Shown here: piece by piece, positions 17,818-26,323 of the stretch | Layout of the letters: every line of letters starts with the position of its first letter | Numbering within the stretch: position 1 is the first letter of the stretch | Assembly (NCBI GenBank): GCA_004340125.1 | Contig: SLUK01000015.1 | Location: 1-48,046 of the forward strand | Length of the DNA stretch: 48,046 bases | Source: Harryflintia acetispora | GTDB lineage: Bacteria > Bacillota > Clostridia > Oscillospirales > Ruminococcaceae | Direction of reading: 5' to 3' | Notes under the pieces: generated by a model | Database searches by the model: none | The model's input: the letters and a program-made list of their open reading frames with translations, nothing else | Told to the model about the DNA's origin: nothing | Made by a program: the position numbers and the translations under genes

Positions 17818-18903
17818 ATGTCAAACAGACTGTTCCAGGGAATCGTGCACCAGATGCGTGATACCATCGACCGCGTCATCGGCGTGGTGGACGACACCGC
17901 CACCATCATTTCCTGCAGCGAGCTGTCCAAGATCGGCGAGACCAACGAATACCTGATGCTCGATTTGGGCGAAAACAGCGATATGTTCATCCGCGACGGC
18001 TACACCTACAAGCCCTTCGCGGGCAAGGGCCGCCCGGAATATTCGGTCTTTGTGGAGGGGACCGACGACATGGCCGCCAAGTTCTGCAGCATTCTGGCGA
18101 TCACCCTCTCCTCCATCAAGCAGTACTACGACGAGAAGTACGACCGCAACAACTTCATCAAGAACGTGATTTTGGACAACATCCTGCCCGGGGACATCTA
18201 CGTCAAGGCGCGGGAGCTGCACTTCAACACCGACGTCTCCCGGGTGGTCTTCCTCATCCGGGTGCTCTCCACCAACGACATCTCGGCCTTCGACGTGATC
18301 CAGAACCTGTTCCCGGACAAGCAGAAGGACTTCGTCTTCAACATCAGCGAGACCGACATCGTCCTGGTCAAGGAGATCAAGGCCGGGATCGAGAGCAAGG
18401 ACCTTGAGAAGCTGGCCCGTTCGATCGTGGACACCCTGGGCAGCGAGTTCTACACCAAGGTGGTCTGCGGGATCGGCACCCCGGTCGCGGGGGTCAAGGA
18501 CCTGGCCAAATCCTTCAAGGAGGCGCAGGTCGCCCTGGAGGTCGGCAAGGTGTTCGACACCGAGAAGTCGATCGTCAACTATGACAACCTCGGGATTGCG
18601 CGGCTGATCTACCAGCTGCCGACCACCCTGTGCGAGATGTTCTTAAAGGAGGTCTTCAAGAAGGGCTCGATCGAAAGCCTGGACCATGAGACCCTCTTCA
18701 CCATCCAGCGCTTTTTTGAAAACAACCTCAACGTTTCCGAGACCTCGCGCAAGCTGTTCGTGCATCGCAACACCCTGGTCTACCGGCTGGAGAAGATCAA
18801 GAAGCTCACCGGGCTCGACCTGCGCGAGTTTGACCATGCGATCGTCTTTAAGGTCGCCTTGATGGTCAAGAAGTACCTGACCAGCAACCCGGTCAAATAT
18901 TAA
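17818..18903 (+). CDS. CdaR/PucR-type helix-turn-helix transcriptional regulator
   Basis: A 361-residue protein. The N-terminal half (VIGVVDDTATIISCS, then a sensor-like alpha/beta domain) resembles the sugar-diacid recognition type. A central GGDEF-like degenerate region follows (VVFLIRVLSTNDISAFDVI and VVCGIGTPVAGVKDLAKSFKEA). The C-terminus (about 300-355) is the PucR C-terminal helix-turn-helix: NLNVSETSRKLFVHRNTLVY followed by RLEKIKKLTGLDLREFD. Such proteins activate genes in response to small molecules; the ligand here is unknown and no sugar-acid genes are nearby. GAGGGG lies 9 bases before the ATG. It may act at a distance or on itself. Confidence 0.82.
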   Translation: MSNRLFQGIVHQMRDTIDRVIGVVDDTATIISCSELSKIGETNEYLMLDLGENSDMFIRDGYTYKPFAGKGRPEYSVFVEGTDDMAAKFCSILAITLSSIKQYYDEKYDRNNFIKNVILDNILPGDIYVKARELHFNTDVSRVVFLIRVLSTNDISAFDVIQNLFPDKQKDFVFNISETDIVLVKEIKAGIESKDLEKLARSIVDTLGSEFYTKVVCGIGTPVAGVKDLAKSFKEAQVALEVGKVFDTEKSIVNYDNLGIARLIYQLPTTLCEMFLKEVFKKGSIESLDHETLFTIQRFFENNLNVSETSRKLFVHRNTLVYRLEKIKKLTGLDLREFDHAIVFKVALMVKKYLTSNPVKY

Positions 18904-19097
18904 GGCGCGAGCCTTGACAAAATTGCACCTGCCCTTTCCATTTTGCAGCAAAAAGGGCGGGTGTGCGTTTTGCCCGGCACAGGGCAGAAGCGGCCGTCCC
19001 CGGCGGGGGACAAATCAAAACCGACCGAAAACGAGAGACAGAGAAATTTGGGGAATGAGGGGCGGCACCCTCAGGAATGGTGGTTTATTGGTTTATC
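18904..19097. other. Intergenic region before ftsE with a hairpin
   Basis: The region holds a consensus -35 TTGACA (18914-18919) without a convincing -10. CACCTGCCCTTT pairs with AAAGGGCGGGTG (18926-18963, one wobble), followed by GCGTTTTG, which could be a weak terminator of the upstream gene. A short open frame across it has no ribosome site and was not accepted. Confidence 0.45.
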
Positions 19098-19775
19098 ATG
19101 ATTAACTTTACCGATGTGAAAAAGGTGTATCCCAGCGGTACCCATGCGCTCAACGGGATCACGCTGCGGATCGAAAAGGGCGAGTTCGTCTTCATCGTCG
19201 GCGCCTCGGGCGCGGGCAAGAGCACGCTGATCAAGATGCTCCTGCGCGAGGAGGTCCCCAGCAGCGGCCTGGTCGAGGTCAACGGCTATAACCTCAACAA
19301 GATGCGCCGCCGGCAGATCCCGTACTTTCGGCGTTCGCTCGGGGTGGTCTTCCAGGACTTTAGGCTGATCCCGACCATGAACGTCTATGAAAACGTCGCT
19401 TTCGCCCTGCGGGTGACCAATGTCGCCAACCGCGACATCAAGCGCAGGGTGCCTTACATACTCAGCCTCGTCGGACTGGTGCACAAGGCCAAGTCCATGC
19501 CCGAGCAGCTCTCGGGCGGCGAGCAGCAGCGCGTTGCGCTCGCGCGCGCGCTGGTCAACAACCCCCAGCTCATCATCGCGGACGAGCCCACCGGCAACAT
19601 CGACCCGGAGCTCTCGTTCGAGATCGTCGACCTGCTCAATGAAATCAACAAGGTGGGCACCACCGTCGTCATGGTCACGCACGAGCACGACCTCGTGCAG
19701 CAGTTCCAGCGCCGGGTGATCACCATCGAACAAGGCCGGGTCCTCTCGGACACCGCCGCATTGGGAGGTTTCTGA
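19098..19775 (+). CDS. ftsE: Cell division ATP-binding protein FtsE
   Basis: FtsE is the ATPase of the FtsEX complex, which does not transport but transmits energy through FtsX to a septal peptidoglycan hydrolase activator. The 225-residue protein shows Walker A GASGAGKS (35-42), Q-loop VFQDFRLIPTMNVYENVAFA, signature LSGGEQQR, Walker B IIADEPTGNID and switch His in VTHEHDLV. The VFQDFRLI segment is typical of FtsE. An ATG at 19077 would add seven residues; neither start has a strong ribosome site, and 19098 gives the family N-terminus MINFTDVKKVYP. Its stop overlaps the ftsX start by one base. Confidence 0.93.
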   Translation: MINFTDVKKVYPSGTHALNGITLRIEKGEFVFIVGASGAGKSTLIKMLLREEVPSSGLVEVNGYNLNKMRRRQIPYFRRSLGVVFQDFRLIPTMNVYENVAFALRVTNVANRDIKRRVPYILSLVGLVHKAKSMPEQLSGGEQQRVALARALVNNPQLIIADEPTGNIDPELSFEIVDLLNEINKVGTTVVMVTHEHDLVQQFQRRVITIEQGRVLSDTAALGGF

Positions 19776-20671
19776 TGAGAGGGAGCAGTTTTGGATATTT
19801 GATCAAGGTCGGCGTGCGCAGCGTCTTCAAGAACCGTCTGATGTCGTTCGCATCGATCGGCGTGCTGACGGCCTGTATGCTGCTCATCGGCTCGGCGGGC
19901 ATGCTCTCCTTGAACGTCAACAGCATCGTCGGCTATGTGGAGGATCAAAACGAGGTGGTGGTCTTCGCGGACGACAATCTCGACGAGGACGAGCTGCAAA
20001 ACCTCGACCTCGACCTTCATTCCATGGACAACATCCGCGACATCCAGTTTATCTCCAGGGAGCAGACGCTGGAGGAGTTTAACGAGAAGAGCGAGGAGGG
20101 CCTCGGGTTCGAGGAGGGGGACAACCCCTTTCCCAACGCCTTTCGCCTGAGCGTGGACGACCTGTCCCGGCTGAGCGAAACGGTGACGAAGCTCCAGGGG
20201 CTCGAGGGGGTCATCGAGGTCAACGCCCCGACCGACATCGCCTCGACCATCGTGTCGGTCAAGCAGGCGGTCTACATCGGGGGATCGAGCATCGTGCTGA
20301 TCCTGGCGATCGTCGCGCTGATCATCATCGCCAACACCATCAAGATCACCGTTTTTAACCGCCGCAAGGAGATCAACATCATGAAGTTTGTCGGCGCGAC
20401 CGACACGTTCATCAAGCTCCCCTTCTTTGTGGAGGGTATGGTCCTGGGGCTGCTGGCGGCCTCCCTTGCCTTCTTCATCCTCTGGGGCGGGTACGAGTAC
20501 CTGGTCACCTGGATGGACGGCAACCAGTCCGCGCTGTTCATGATGTTTAAGGACCAGATCATCCCCTTTGAGAGCATAGCCCTGATGATGTACGGCGCCT
20601 TCGCCGCGGGCGGAGTGCTGATCGGCGTGGGGGGCAGTATGATTTTCGTTCGCAAGTACCTGCGGGTGTAA
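19775..20671 (+). CDS. ftsX: Cell division protein FtsX
   Basis: FtsX is the membrane partner of FtsE. The 298-residue protein has an N-terminal cytoplasmic segment and a first helix (about 24-50). A large extracytoplasmic domain (about 50-165) holds the family's VVVFADDNLDEDELQNL start, followed by three helices at about 170-195, 222-245 and 268-290. The extracytoplasmic domain binds a coiled-coil hydrolase in Firmicutes (PcsB or CwlO); a protein of that type is encoded 36 bases downstream. GGGAGG precedes the ATG, which overlaps the ftsE stop. Confidence 0.93.
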   Translation: MRGSSFGYLIKVGVRSVFKNRLMSFASIGVLTACMLLIGSAGMLSLNVNSIVGYVEDQNEVVVFADDNLDEDELQNLDLDLHSMDNIRDIQFISREQTLEEFNEKSEEGLGFEEGDNPFPNAFRLSVDDLSRLSETVTKLQGLEGVIEVNAPTDIASTIVSVKQAVYIGGSSIVLILAIVALIIIANTIKITVFNRRKEINIMKFVGATDTFIKLPFFVEGMVLGLLAASLAFFILWGGYEYLVTWMDGNQSALFMMFKDQIIPFESIALMMYGAFAAGGVLIGVGGSMIFVRKYLRV

Positions 20672-20707
20672 GTCCGCGTCGATGGAACAAAAGAAGGAGG
20701 ACCACCG

Positions 20708-22018
20708 GTGAAAAATCGTAAGACCCTGCTCGCCATGCTGCTCAGCGCGATTCTCTGCCTCGGCTCGTTTACCGTTTCTCCCGCCCATGCGAGCATCGGG
20801 AAAGCCGAGCCCCATCCGGATGAATATTCCGACGAAAGCGATGAGGACGAGGACGACTCGGACTGGTGGGACGACGATGATGAGGAGGAAGAAGAATCCA
20901 GTTCGTCACAGTCCAGCCATCCGACCGAGGACGACTTCAAGGACGAGCTGAGCGACCTCAACAGCAAGCTCAAGGATTTGCAGACCCAGCAGAAGGCGCT
21001 GCAGGACCAGCTCGCCGGCGCCAAGAGCGAGAAGGAAAAAAAGCTGGTCGAGAAGACCCACTGGGAGAAGCAAATCCAGATGACCAAGGAGCAGATCGCC
21101 CTGCTCGAGGAGCGTATCGCCCTGCTCGAGGAGCAGATCGACGACAAGCTGGAAGAGATCGAAGAGAAGCAGTCGGACATCGACAAGAACTATGAAACCT
21201 ATAAGCAGCGCATGCGCGCGATGTATATGCAGAACCAGTCCTCCACCCTGGCCATGGTGCTGGGCGCGAGCGACTTCACCGACTTCCTCATGCGCACCCA
21301 GATGGTCAAGTCCATCTCGGACCACGACCAGGAGCTGATCGACACCCTCAAGAAGGACCGCGCCGACCTGGAGCAGGCCAAGGCGGACCTGGACGAGAGC
21401 AAGCAGATGGTTGAGGAAGACAAGGAACAGATGGCGGACAAAAAGAAGGAGCTGGAGGTGAACCTCGCCGAGACCCAGAGCCAGATCGAGGACATCGCCC
21501 TGCTCGAGCAGCAGTATCTGGCGCGCAAGGCCGAGTTCGACGCGCAGGAGAAGCTGGTGCAGGCCGAGCTTGATAAGATCTATGCCCAGATCGACACCTC
21601 CACCGAGTTCGTCGGCGGCGAGTTCGGCTGGCCGCTGCCCGGCTTCACCACCATCACCTCCTACTACGGGTGGCGCTTCAACAACTCCAACTTCCACACC
21701 GGTATCGACATCAGCGGCCCCGGCGTCTATGGACAGAGCATCCGCGCCTCGAACGACGGTACGGTGGCCTTCGTGCAGAACTCCTACACCGACGGCGTCG
21801 GTTACGGGCGGCACGTCATCGTGGACCACGGCGGCGGCTACTCCACCCTCTACGCCCATATGACCAGCATCAGCGTCAGCGAGGGCGACCATGTGACCCG
21901 CGGGGCGACCGAGATCGGCAAGGTCGGTTCGACCGGCTGGTCCACCGGCCCGCATCTGCACTTCGAGGTGCGCATCAACGGCAAGCACCAGGACCCGATG
22001 GGATTCTTAAAGGGATAG
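20708..22018 (+). CDS. Secreted coiled-coil M23 peptidoglycan hydrolase (CwlO/PcsB/EnvC-like)
   Basis: A 436-residue exported protein that probably cleaves or activates cleavage of septal peptidoglycan under FtsEX control. It has a signal peptide (1-28, cleavage after AHA) and a very acidic stretch (about 37-66, mostly Asp, Glu and Ser). A long coiled coil (about 75-295) is rich in Lys, Glu and Gln. A C-terminal LytM/M23 domain follows with zinc ligands intact: H330 and D334 in FHTGID, H416 and H418 in GPHLHFE. Because the ligands are present it is likely an active endopeptidase, unlike the degenerate EnvC. The start is a GTG preceded by GGAGG at a 7-base distance. The position right after ftsEX supports the role. 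Confidence 0.88.
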   Translation: MKNRKTLLAMLLSAILCLGSFTVSPAHASIGKAEPHPDEYSDESDEDEDDSDWWDDDDEEEEESSSSQSSHPTEDDFKDELSDLNSKLKDLQTQQKALQDQLAGAKSEKEKKLVEKTHWEKQIQMTKEQIALLEERIALLEEQIDDKLEEIEEKQSDIDKNYETYKQRMRAMYMQNQSSTLAMVLGASDFTDFLMRTQMVKSISDHDQELIDTLKKDRADLEQAKADLDESKQMVEEDKEQMADKKKELEVNLAETQSQIEDIALLEQQYLARKAEFDAQEKLVQAELDKIYAQIDTSTEFVGGEFGWPLPGFTTITSYYGWRFNNSNFHTGIDISGPGVYGQSIRASNDGTVAFVQNSYTDGVGYGRHVIVDHGGGYSTLYAHMTSISVSEGDHVTRGATEIGKVGSTGWSTGPHLHFEVRINGKHQDPMGFLKG

Positions 22019-22217
22019 CAAAAAGGCGGCCTGGTTTCTGAGTTCCCCGATGGGCGCCTCCCATGCTTTGCCCCAAAGAATATGACTCCTTCCGTTCTCT
22101 GCGCGGCCGCTCCTTTTGCTGCGGCGAAAGATTGTCTGTAACCCATCGCTCCGGAAGGGCATGGCCCCGTCGGTGCCTGAGGGTTTCCCGGCATTTCAAT
22201 TGTAAACTATAACAGTC
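22019..22217. other. Unexplained intergenic region
   Basis: About 200 bases between two convergent genes, with several short inverted repeats (for example ATGGG/CCCAT near 22050 and GGCA/TGCC near 22160-22180). A TCCGGAAGG stretch near 22150 recalls the SRP RNA apex, but the flanking SRP signature is missing. No gene or named RNA recognised. Confidence 0.4.
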
Positions 22218-22247
22218 AGCCCCCGGCCATACGGCCGGGGGCTTTTT
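22218..22247 (+). terminator. Intrinsic terminator, rightward
   Basis: AGCCCCCGGCC and its complement with a four-base loop, running into T5. It lies 200 bases after the M23 gene and could also close an unrecognised RNA in that gap. On the minus strand no T tract follows. Confidence 0.85.
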
Positions 22248-22261
22248 CAGTCTCGCTTTCA

Positions 22262-23482
22262 TCAATAGGGGGAATCCTTCTTTTTGCGGTACCGCCTGGC
22301 GAGGTTGATCCCGATCGAAAAACCGACGGCCACCACGACGAAGACCGGCATGATCCATTTGTTGTAGCCCTTGTCGGTCGAGAGCACCTCGGTCCAGAGG
22401 CTGTCGAGCAGCAGGCTGGTCTCGGGCGAGAGGGCGAGGAAGGGCTCGGTATTTTCCAGCACCTCGGGCGGGGGATAGCAGACCGGGTCGTTTTGGACCT
22501 CCTCGTCGAGCAGCTCGAAGGCCGCTTTGTTCGGCGTGGAGTAGCCGATGTACTCGATGTTGTCCGCCGCGACCCGGGGCTCGCACAGGAAGTTGATGTA
22601 CAGCTCGGCCGCGGCCTTGTGGGCGGCCCCTTTCGGGATGCACACCGCGTCCACAAAGAGGTTGGTTCCCTCCTTGGGGATCGAGAAGCGCAGATCCTCG
22701 TTGTCCTCGGCCATGATGAGGTAGTCCCCAGCATAGTAGGGGGCGATGGCCGCCTCGCCGGAGAGCATCTTGTCGAAGATCTCGTCCATGACGTAGGCCT
22801 GCACCAGCGGTTTTTGATCCTTGAGTTTTTCGCAGGCCGCGCGCAGCTCGTCGTGGTCCTCGGTGTTCAGCGAGTAGCCCAGCAGCTTCTGGGTCAGGCC
22901 GAAGGCGTCGCGGGAGTTTGAGAACATCAGGATGTCCCCGCGGTACTGTTCATCCCAGAGGATGGACCAGCTGTCCACCGGCTCCTCGACCGTGCCGATG
23001 TTGTAGATGATCCCCACCGTCCCCCAGGTGTAGGGGACGCTGTAGCGGTTCTCGGGGTCATATTCGGGGTTGCGGTACTGCTCGTCGATGTTCTCAAACG
23101 CCGGGATACTTTCAAAATCCAACTCCTCGAGCATATCCTCGGCGATCATCCGCGCAATCATGTAGTCGGAGGGGATGATGACGTCGTACTGCGCGCCGCC
23201 GCCCTTGAGCTTGGAGTAGAGCTCCTCGTTGGTGGCGAAGGTGGAGTAGTTGACCTTGATCCCGGTCAGCTCCTCGAAGGCCTTGTTCACGTCCAGCGCC
23301 CCGTCGCTGCCGTCCGAGATGTACTCGCCCCAGTTGAAGACGTTGATCGAGGCGTTCTGCCCCGCAAACTGCCCGTAGTACGCCATGTCGTACTCCCCGT
23401 CCTCCCCGGCCGCGAAGGCGTTAAACGGGATTAGCGCCAGCAGGCAGGCGGCGAGAGCGCACAGCAGTTTTTTCCTTTTCAT
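22262..23482 (-). CDS. potD: Polyamine ABC transporter substrate-binding protein with C-terminal membrane anchor
   Basis: PotD captures spermidine or putrescine outside the membrane for the PotABC importer. The 406-residue protein has a signal peptide (1-25, LLALIPFNAFAAGE). The solute-binding domain includes NVFNWGEYISDGS, the family's opening strand with the Trp that stacks on polyamines, and later IPSDYMIARMI and NIEYIGYSTPNKAA. No usable lipobox follows the signal. Instead residues 376-395 (WIMPVFVVVAVGFSIGINLA) are a transmembrane helix followed by a basic tail RRYRKKK, so the protein should be tethered by its C-terminus. The 5' end overlaps potC by 4 bases. Specificity for spermidine versus putrescine is not determined. 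Confidence 0.92.
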   Translation of the reverse strand: MKRKKLLCALAACLLALIPFNAFAAGEDGEYDMAYYGQFAGQNASINVFNWGEYISDGSDGALDVNKAFEELTGIKVNYSTFATNEELYSKLKGGGAQYDVIIPSDYMIARMIAEDMLEELDFESIPAFENIDEQYRNPEYDPENRYSVPYTWGTVGIIYNIGTVEEPVDSWSILWDEQYRGDILMFSNSRDAFGLTQKLLGYSLNTEDHDELRAACEKLKDQKPLVQAYVMDEIFDKMLSGEAAIAPYYAGDYLIMAEDNEDLRFSIPKEGTNLFVDAVCIPKGAAHKAAAELYINFLCEPRVAADNIEYIGYSTPNKAAFELLDEEVQNDPVCYPPPEVLENTEPFLALSPETSLLLDSLWTEVLSTDKGYNKWIMPVFVVVAVGFSIGINLARRYRKKKDSPY

Positions 23483-24297
23483 ATGCGCACCGCCTTTCTC
23501 TCCCGGCGCTCTTTTTGGATGGAGGAGAGGTTCCCCAGCAGCAGCGCTAAGAGCACCACCACGAAGATGATGGTGGACAGGGCGTTCATCTCGGGGCTGA
23601 CCCGGCGGCGCAGCTGGCCCCAGATGGCGATGGGCAGCGTCTGCGAGGTGGGGCCCGAGGTGAAGTAGCTGATGACGAAGTCGTCCAGCGAATAGGTCAC
23701 CGCCATGAGGAAGCCCGCCATAATCCCGGGCATGATCTCGGGGATGACCACCTTGTAGAAGGCCTGGAAGGGGTTGCAGCCGAGGTCGAGCGCCGCGTCA
23801 TAGGTGTTCTTGTCCATCTGGCGCAGCTTCGGCAGGACGTTGAAGATGACGAAGGGGATGTTGAAGGTGATGTGCGAGAGGATGAGGGTTAAAAGCCCCA
23901 TCTGGATGGGCACGCCCATCTTGGTGCGCATGAGGACGAAGAGCATCATCAGCGAGACGCCCATGATGATCTCGGGGCTCATGATCGGGATATAGGTCAG
24001 GGTGCGCACCGCGCGGCCCATCCACTTGTTCATGCTGTAGATGCCGATGGCCGCCGCCGTGCCGATCAGGGTGGCGAAGACCGAGGAGACCACCGCCACG
24101 ATCAGGGTGTTGCCGAAGGCGGAGAGGATGGCGTCGTTGTGGAAGAGCTTTAGATACCAGTCAAAGGTGAAGCCGGTCCAGGCGCCGCGCGACTTGTTGC
24201 GGTTGAAGGAGAAGACGATCAGCACCAGGATGGGCAGGTACAAAAAGACCATGATCGCCCCGGTGTAGAGGCGGGAAAGACCCTTATGCCGTTTCAT
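23479..24297 (-). CDS. potC: Polyamine ABC transporter permease PotC
   Basis: One of two membrane subunits of the polyamine importer. The 272-residue protein has six hydrophobic segments and the type I importer permease signature that docks to the ATPase, here DAALDLGCNPFQAFYKVVIPE (split as DAALDLGCNPFQ and KVVIP). The opening segment YTGAIMVFLYLPILVLIVFSF and the ending with a basic tail fit PotC. The 4-base overlap with potB upstream and potD downstream indicates coupled translation within potABCD. Confidence 0.92.
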   Translation of the reverse strand: MKRHKGLSRLYTGAIMVFLYLPILVLIVFSFNRNKSRGAWTGFTFDWYLKLFHNDAILSAFGNTLIVAVVSSVFATLIGTAAAIGIYSMNKWMGRAVRTLTYIPIMSPEIIMGVSLMMLFVLMRTKMGVPIQMGLLTLILSHITFNIPFVIFNVLPKLRQMDKNTYDAALDLGCNPFQAFYKVVIPEIMPGIMAGFLMAVTYSLDDFVISYFTSGPTSQTLPIAIWGQLRRRVSPEMNALSTIIFVVVLLALLLGNLSSIQKERRERKAVRI

Positions 24298-25112
24298 ATG
24301 AGCATCCCCTCCATTTCCTCAGAGTCGTCGAACTGGTTCATCACGCTCATGCACAGCAGGACGATCACCATGAGCACCAGCGAGATGGCGCTGCCCAGAT
24401 GCGGGTTGTAGGCATTGCCCAAAAACTGCATGTCGATCAGGTCGCCGATCATCAGGTTGCTGCCGCCGCCGAGCATCTTTGAAATGATGAAGGTGCTCAC
24501 CGCCGGGACGAAGACCATGGTGATCCCGCTGGAAATCCCCGGCATGGACAGGGGCAGGACCACCTTGGAGAAGACCTTCATCGAGCCCGCGCCCAGGTCC
24601 TGGGCCGCCTCGATGACCGAATGGTCGATCTTGACCATGATCGAGTGCAGCGGCAGGATCATGAAGGGGAGGTAGTTGTAAACCATCCCCAGGACCACCG
24701 CGCCCGAGGTGTTGATCAGCTCGAAGGGCCCAAGGCCGATCATCCCGAGCACCCGGTTGATCACCCCGGTCTTTTCCAGCAGGGTCATCCAGGCGAAGGT
24801 GCGCAGCAGGAAGCTCATCCACATTGGCAGCATGATGAGCATGAGGCCGATCTGCTGGGAGCGCGCGCTCTGGCGCGAAAGGATATAGGCCAGCGGGTAG
24901 CCGAGCAGAAGGCAGACCGCGGTGGCGATGGCCGCCAGCCAGATGGATTTCATAATGACGTCGGTGTACTTGCCGACGTCCGATATGTTTTTAATGGTAA
25001 AGCCGCCGTCGGGGGTGGTGAATGCGAAAACCAGGATCAGCAGCATGGGTATGATGGTAAAGACCACCATCCAGACAAGGTAGGGGAGGGCGGCGTATTT
25101 CGCTTTGCTCAT
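24294..25112 (-). CDS. potB: Polyamine ABC transporter permease PotB
   Basis: The other membrane subunit of the polyamine importer (272 residues). It begins with a hydrophobic segment (YLVWMVVFTIIPMLLILVFA), has six predicted helices, and carries the ATPase-docking loop EAAQDLGAGSMKVFSKVVLP. The FLLRTFAWMTLLEKTGVIN segment is characteristic of PotB-type permeases. It starts 3 bases after the potA stop and overlaps potC by 4. Confidence 0.92.
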   Translation of the reverse strand: MSKAKYAALPYLVWMVVFTIIPMLLILVFAFTTPDGGFTIKNISDVGKYTDVIMKSIWLAAIATAVCLLLGYPLAYILSRQSARSQQIGLMLIMLPMWMSFLLRTFAWMTLLEKTGVINRVLGMIGLGPFELINTSGAVVLGMVYNYLPFMILPLHSIMVKIDHSVIEAAQDLGAGSMKVFSKVVLPLSMPGISSGITMVFVPAVSTFIISKMLGGGSNLMIGDLIDMQFLGNAYNPHLGSAISLVLMVIVLLCMSVMNQFDDSEEMEGMLI

Positions 25113-25115
25113 CGC

Positions 25116-26159
25116 TCATTCCTCCATCTTGTGCATGATCTGGATGTCCTCGGGGATCACCCGCAGCCCGACGAAGCTGCCCACCTCCTGCGGGAGGGTG
25201 GAGTGGATGATCCAGCGAAAGCCGTGCGCGCCCACCGTGATCTCGTAGTGCACCCCCTTGAAGAGGATGGACTCGACCACGCCGGAGAGCTGACCCTCCT
25301 CGGGAGAAACCACCTTGACGTCCTCGGGGCGCACCACCACGTCGACGCGCTGCATCTCGCCGAAGCCCTTGTCCACGCACTCGAACCTGACCCCGCAAAA
25401 CTCCACCAAAAAGTCGTGGATCATGATCCCGTCGATGATGTTGCTCTCGCCGATGAAGTCGGCCACAAAGGCGTTGACCGGTTCGTTGTAGATGTCCTGC
25501 GGCGTGCCGATCTGCTGGATTTCGCCGTCCTTCATCACCACCACCCGGTCCGACATGGTCAGCGCCTCTTCCTGGTCGTGGGTGACGTAGATGAAGGTGA
25601 TCTCCATCGCCTGCTGGATCCGTTTGAGCTCGCCCTGCATCTCCTTGCGCAGCTTGAGGTCCAATGCACCGAGCGGCTCGTCGAGCAGCAGGACCCGCGG
25701 ATAGTTGACCAGGGCCCTCGCGATCGCCACGCGCTGCTGCTGCCCACCCGAGAGCTGGCCCACGCCGCGCTTTTCAAACCCGCGCAGGTTGACCATTTCG
25801 AGCATCTCGCCAACGCGCGAGGCGATCTCCCTGTCCGGCAGCTTTTTCAGCCGCAGCCCGAAGGCGATGTTCTCGTACACGTTCAGATGCGGGAAGAGCG
25901 CGTAGCGCTGGAACACGGTGTTCACCGCGCGCTTGTAGGGCGGCAGGGCGTTGATCCGCTTGCCGTCAAAAAAAATGTCACCCTCCAGAGGCTCGATGAA
26001 TCCACCGATGATCCGCAGCGTCGTGGTTTTCCCACAGCCGGACGGCCCCAGAAATGTGACAAATTCCTTGTCATGGATCTGAAGGTTCAGGCCGTTTAAA
26101 ACCCGCTCCCCGTCAAATTCCACGACAGCGTTTTTGATGTCGATCAGGACATCGTTCAT
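25116..26159 (-). CDS. potA: Polyamine ABC transporter ATPase PotA
   Basis: The ATPase of the polyamine importer, 347 residues. It shows Walker A GPSGCGKT near 39-46, Q-loop VFQRYALFPHLNVYENI, signature LSGGQQQR, Walker B LLLDEPLGALD, switch His in VTHDQEEAL, and a C-terminal TOBE regulatory domain (about 240-345). The Q-loop has Arg where most homologues have Asn or Ser. Translation starts at an ATG behind GGGGG. It is the first gene of potABCD and is preceded by a leader of about 350 nt with extensive RNA structure. Confidence 0.94.
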   Translation of the reverse strand: MNDVLIDIKNAVVEFDGERVLNGLNLQIHDKEFVTFLGPSGCGKTTTLRIIGGFIEPLEGDIFFDGKRINALPPYKRAVNTVFQRYALFPHLNVYENIAFGLRLKKLPDREIASRVGEMLEMVNLRGFEKRGVGQLSGGQQQRVAIARALVNYPRVLLLDEPLGALDLKLRKEMQGELKRIQQAMEITFIYVTHDQEEALTMSDRVVVMKDGEIQQIGTPQDIYNEPVNAFVADFIGESNIIDGIMIHDFLVEFCGVRFECVDKGFGEMQRVDVVVRPEDVKVVSPEEGQLSGVVESILFKGVHYEITVGAHGFRWIIHSTLPQEVGSFVGLRVIPEDIQIMHKMEE

Positions 26160-26323
26160 GTTGGTAGTCCCCCTTTGCGGTTTTTAGTCAGCAATGCGCC
26201 GGCCCTGACGAAGCCTTTCGCGCATCTCATTTGATCCGTTTTTTAAAACGGATAAACTTTTAGAAGCGGCTCGCGGTCGCCCGCTTTTTTGCCGCTTCCC
26301 CGGAAAGGAAATCCCTCCCGGAC
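26160..26323 (-). promoter_or_regulatory. potA-proximal half of the structured leader
   Basis: On the minus strand this part forms two strong local hairpins. GAAGCGGC/GCCGCTTC (26291-26298 with 26263-26270) encloses GCGG/CCGC. ATCCGTTTT/AAAACGGAT (26245-26253 with 26234-26242) is a 9-bp stem with almost no loop. GTCAG/CTGAC can pair near 26185-26208. None has a classical T tract, so a switch or processing function is possible but unproven. Confidence 0.5.

Noticed and set aside
18914..19105. Small open frame between the CdaR-type gene and ftsE
   Set aside because: No ribosome site, unlike-protein composition, and it overlaps a hairpin and the ftsE start.
22145..22165. SRP (4.5S) RNA apex because of TCCGGAAGG
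   Set aside because: The adjacent conserved AAGCAGCC segment and the pairing stems of SRP RNA are missing.
24621..26099. A 492-codon plus-strand frame opposite potB and potA
   Set aside because: His/Asp/Val-rich antisense translation without motifs; the pot genes on the other strand are unambiguous.
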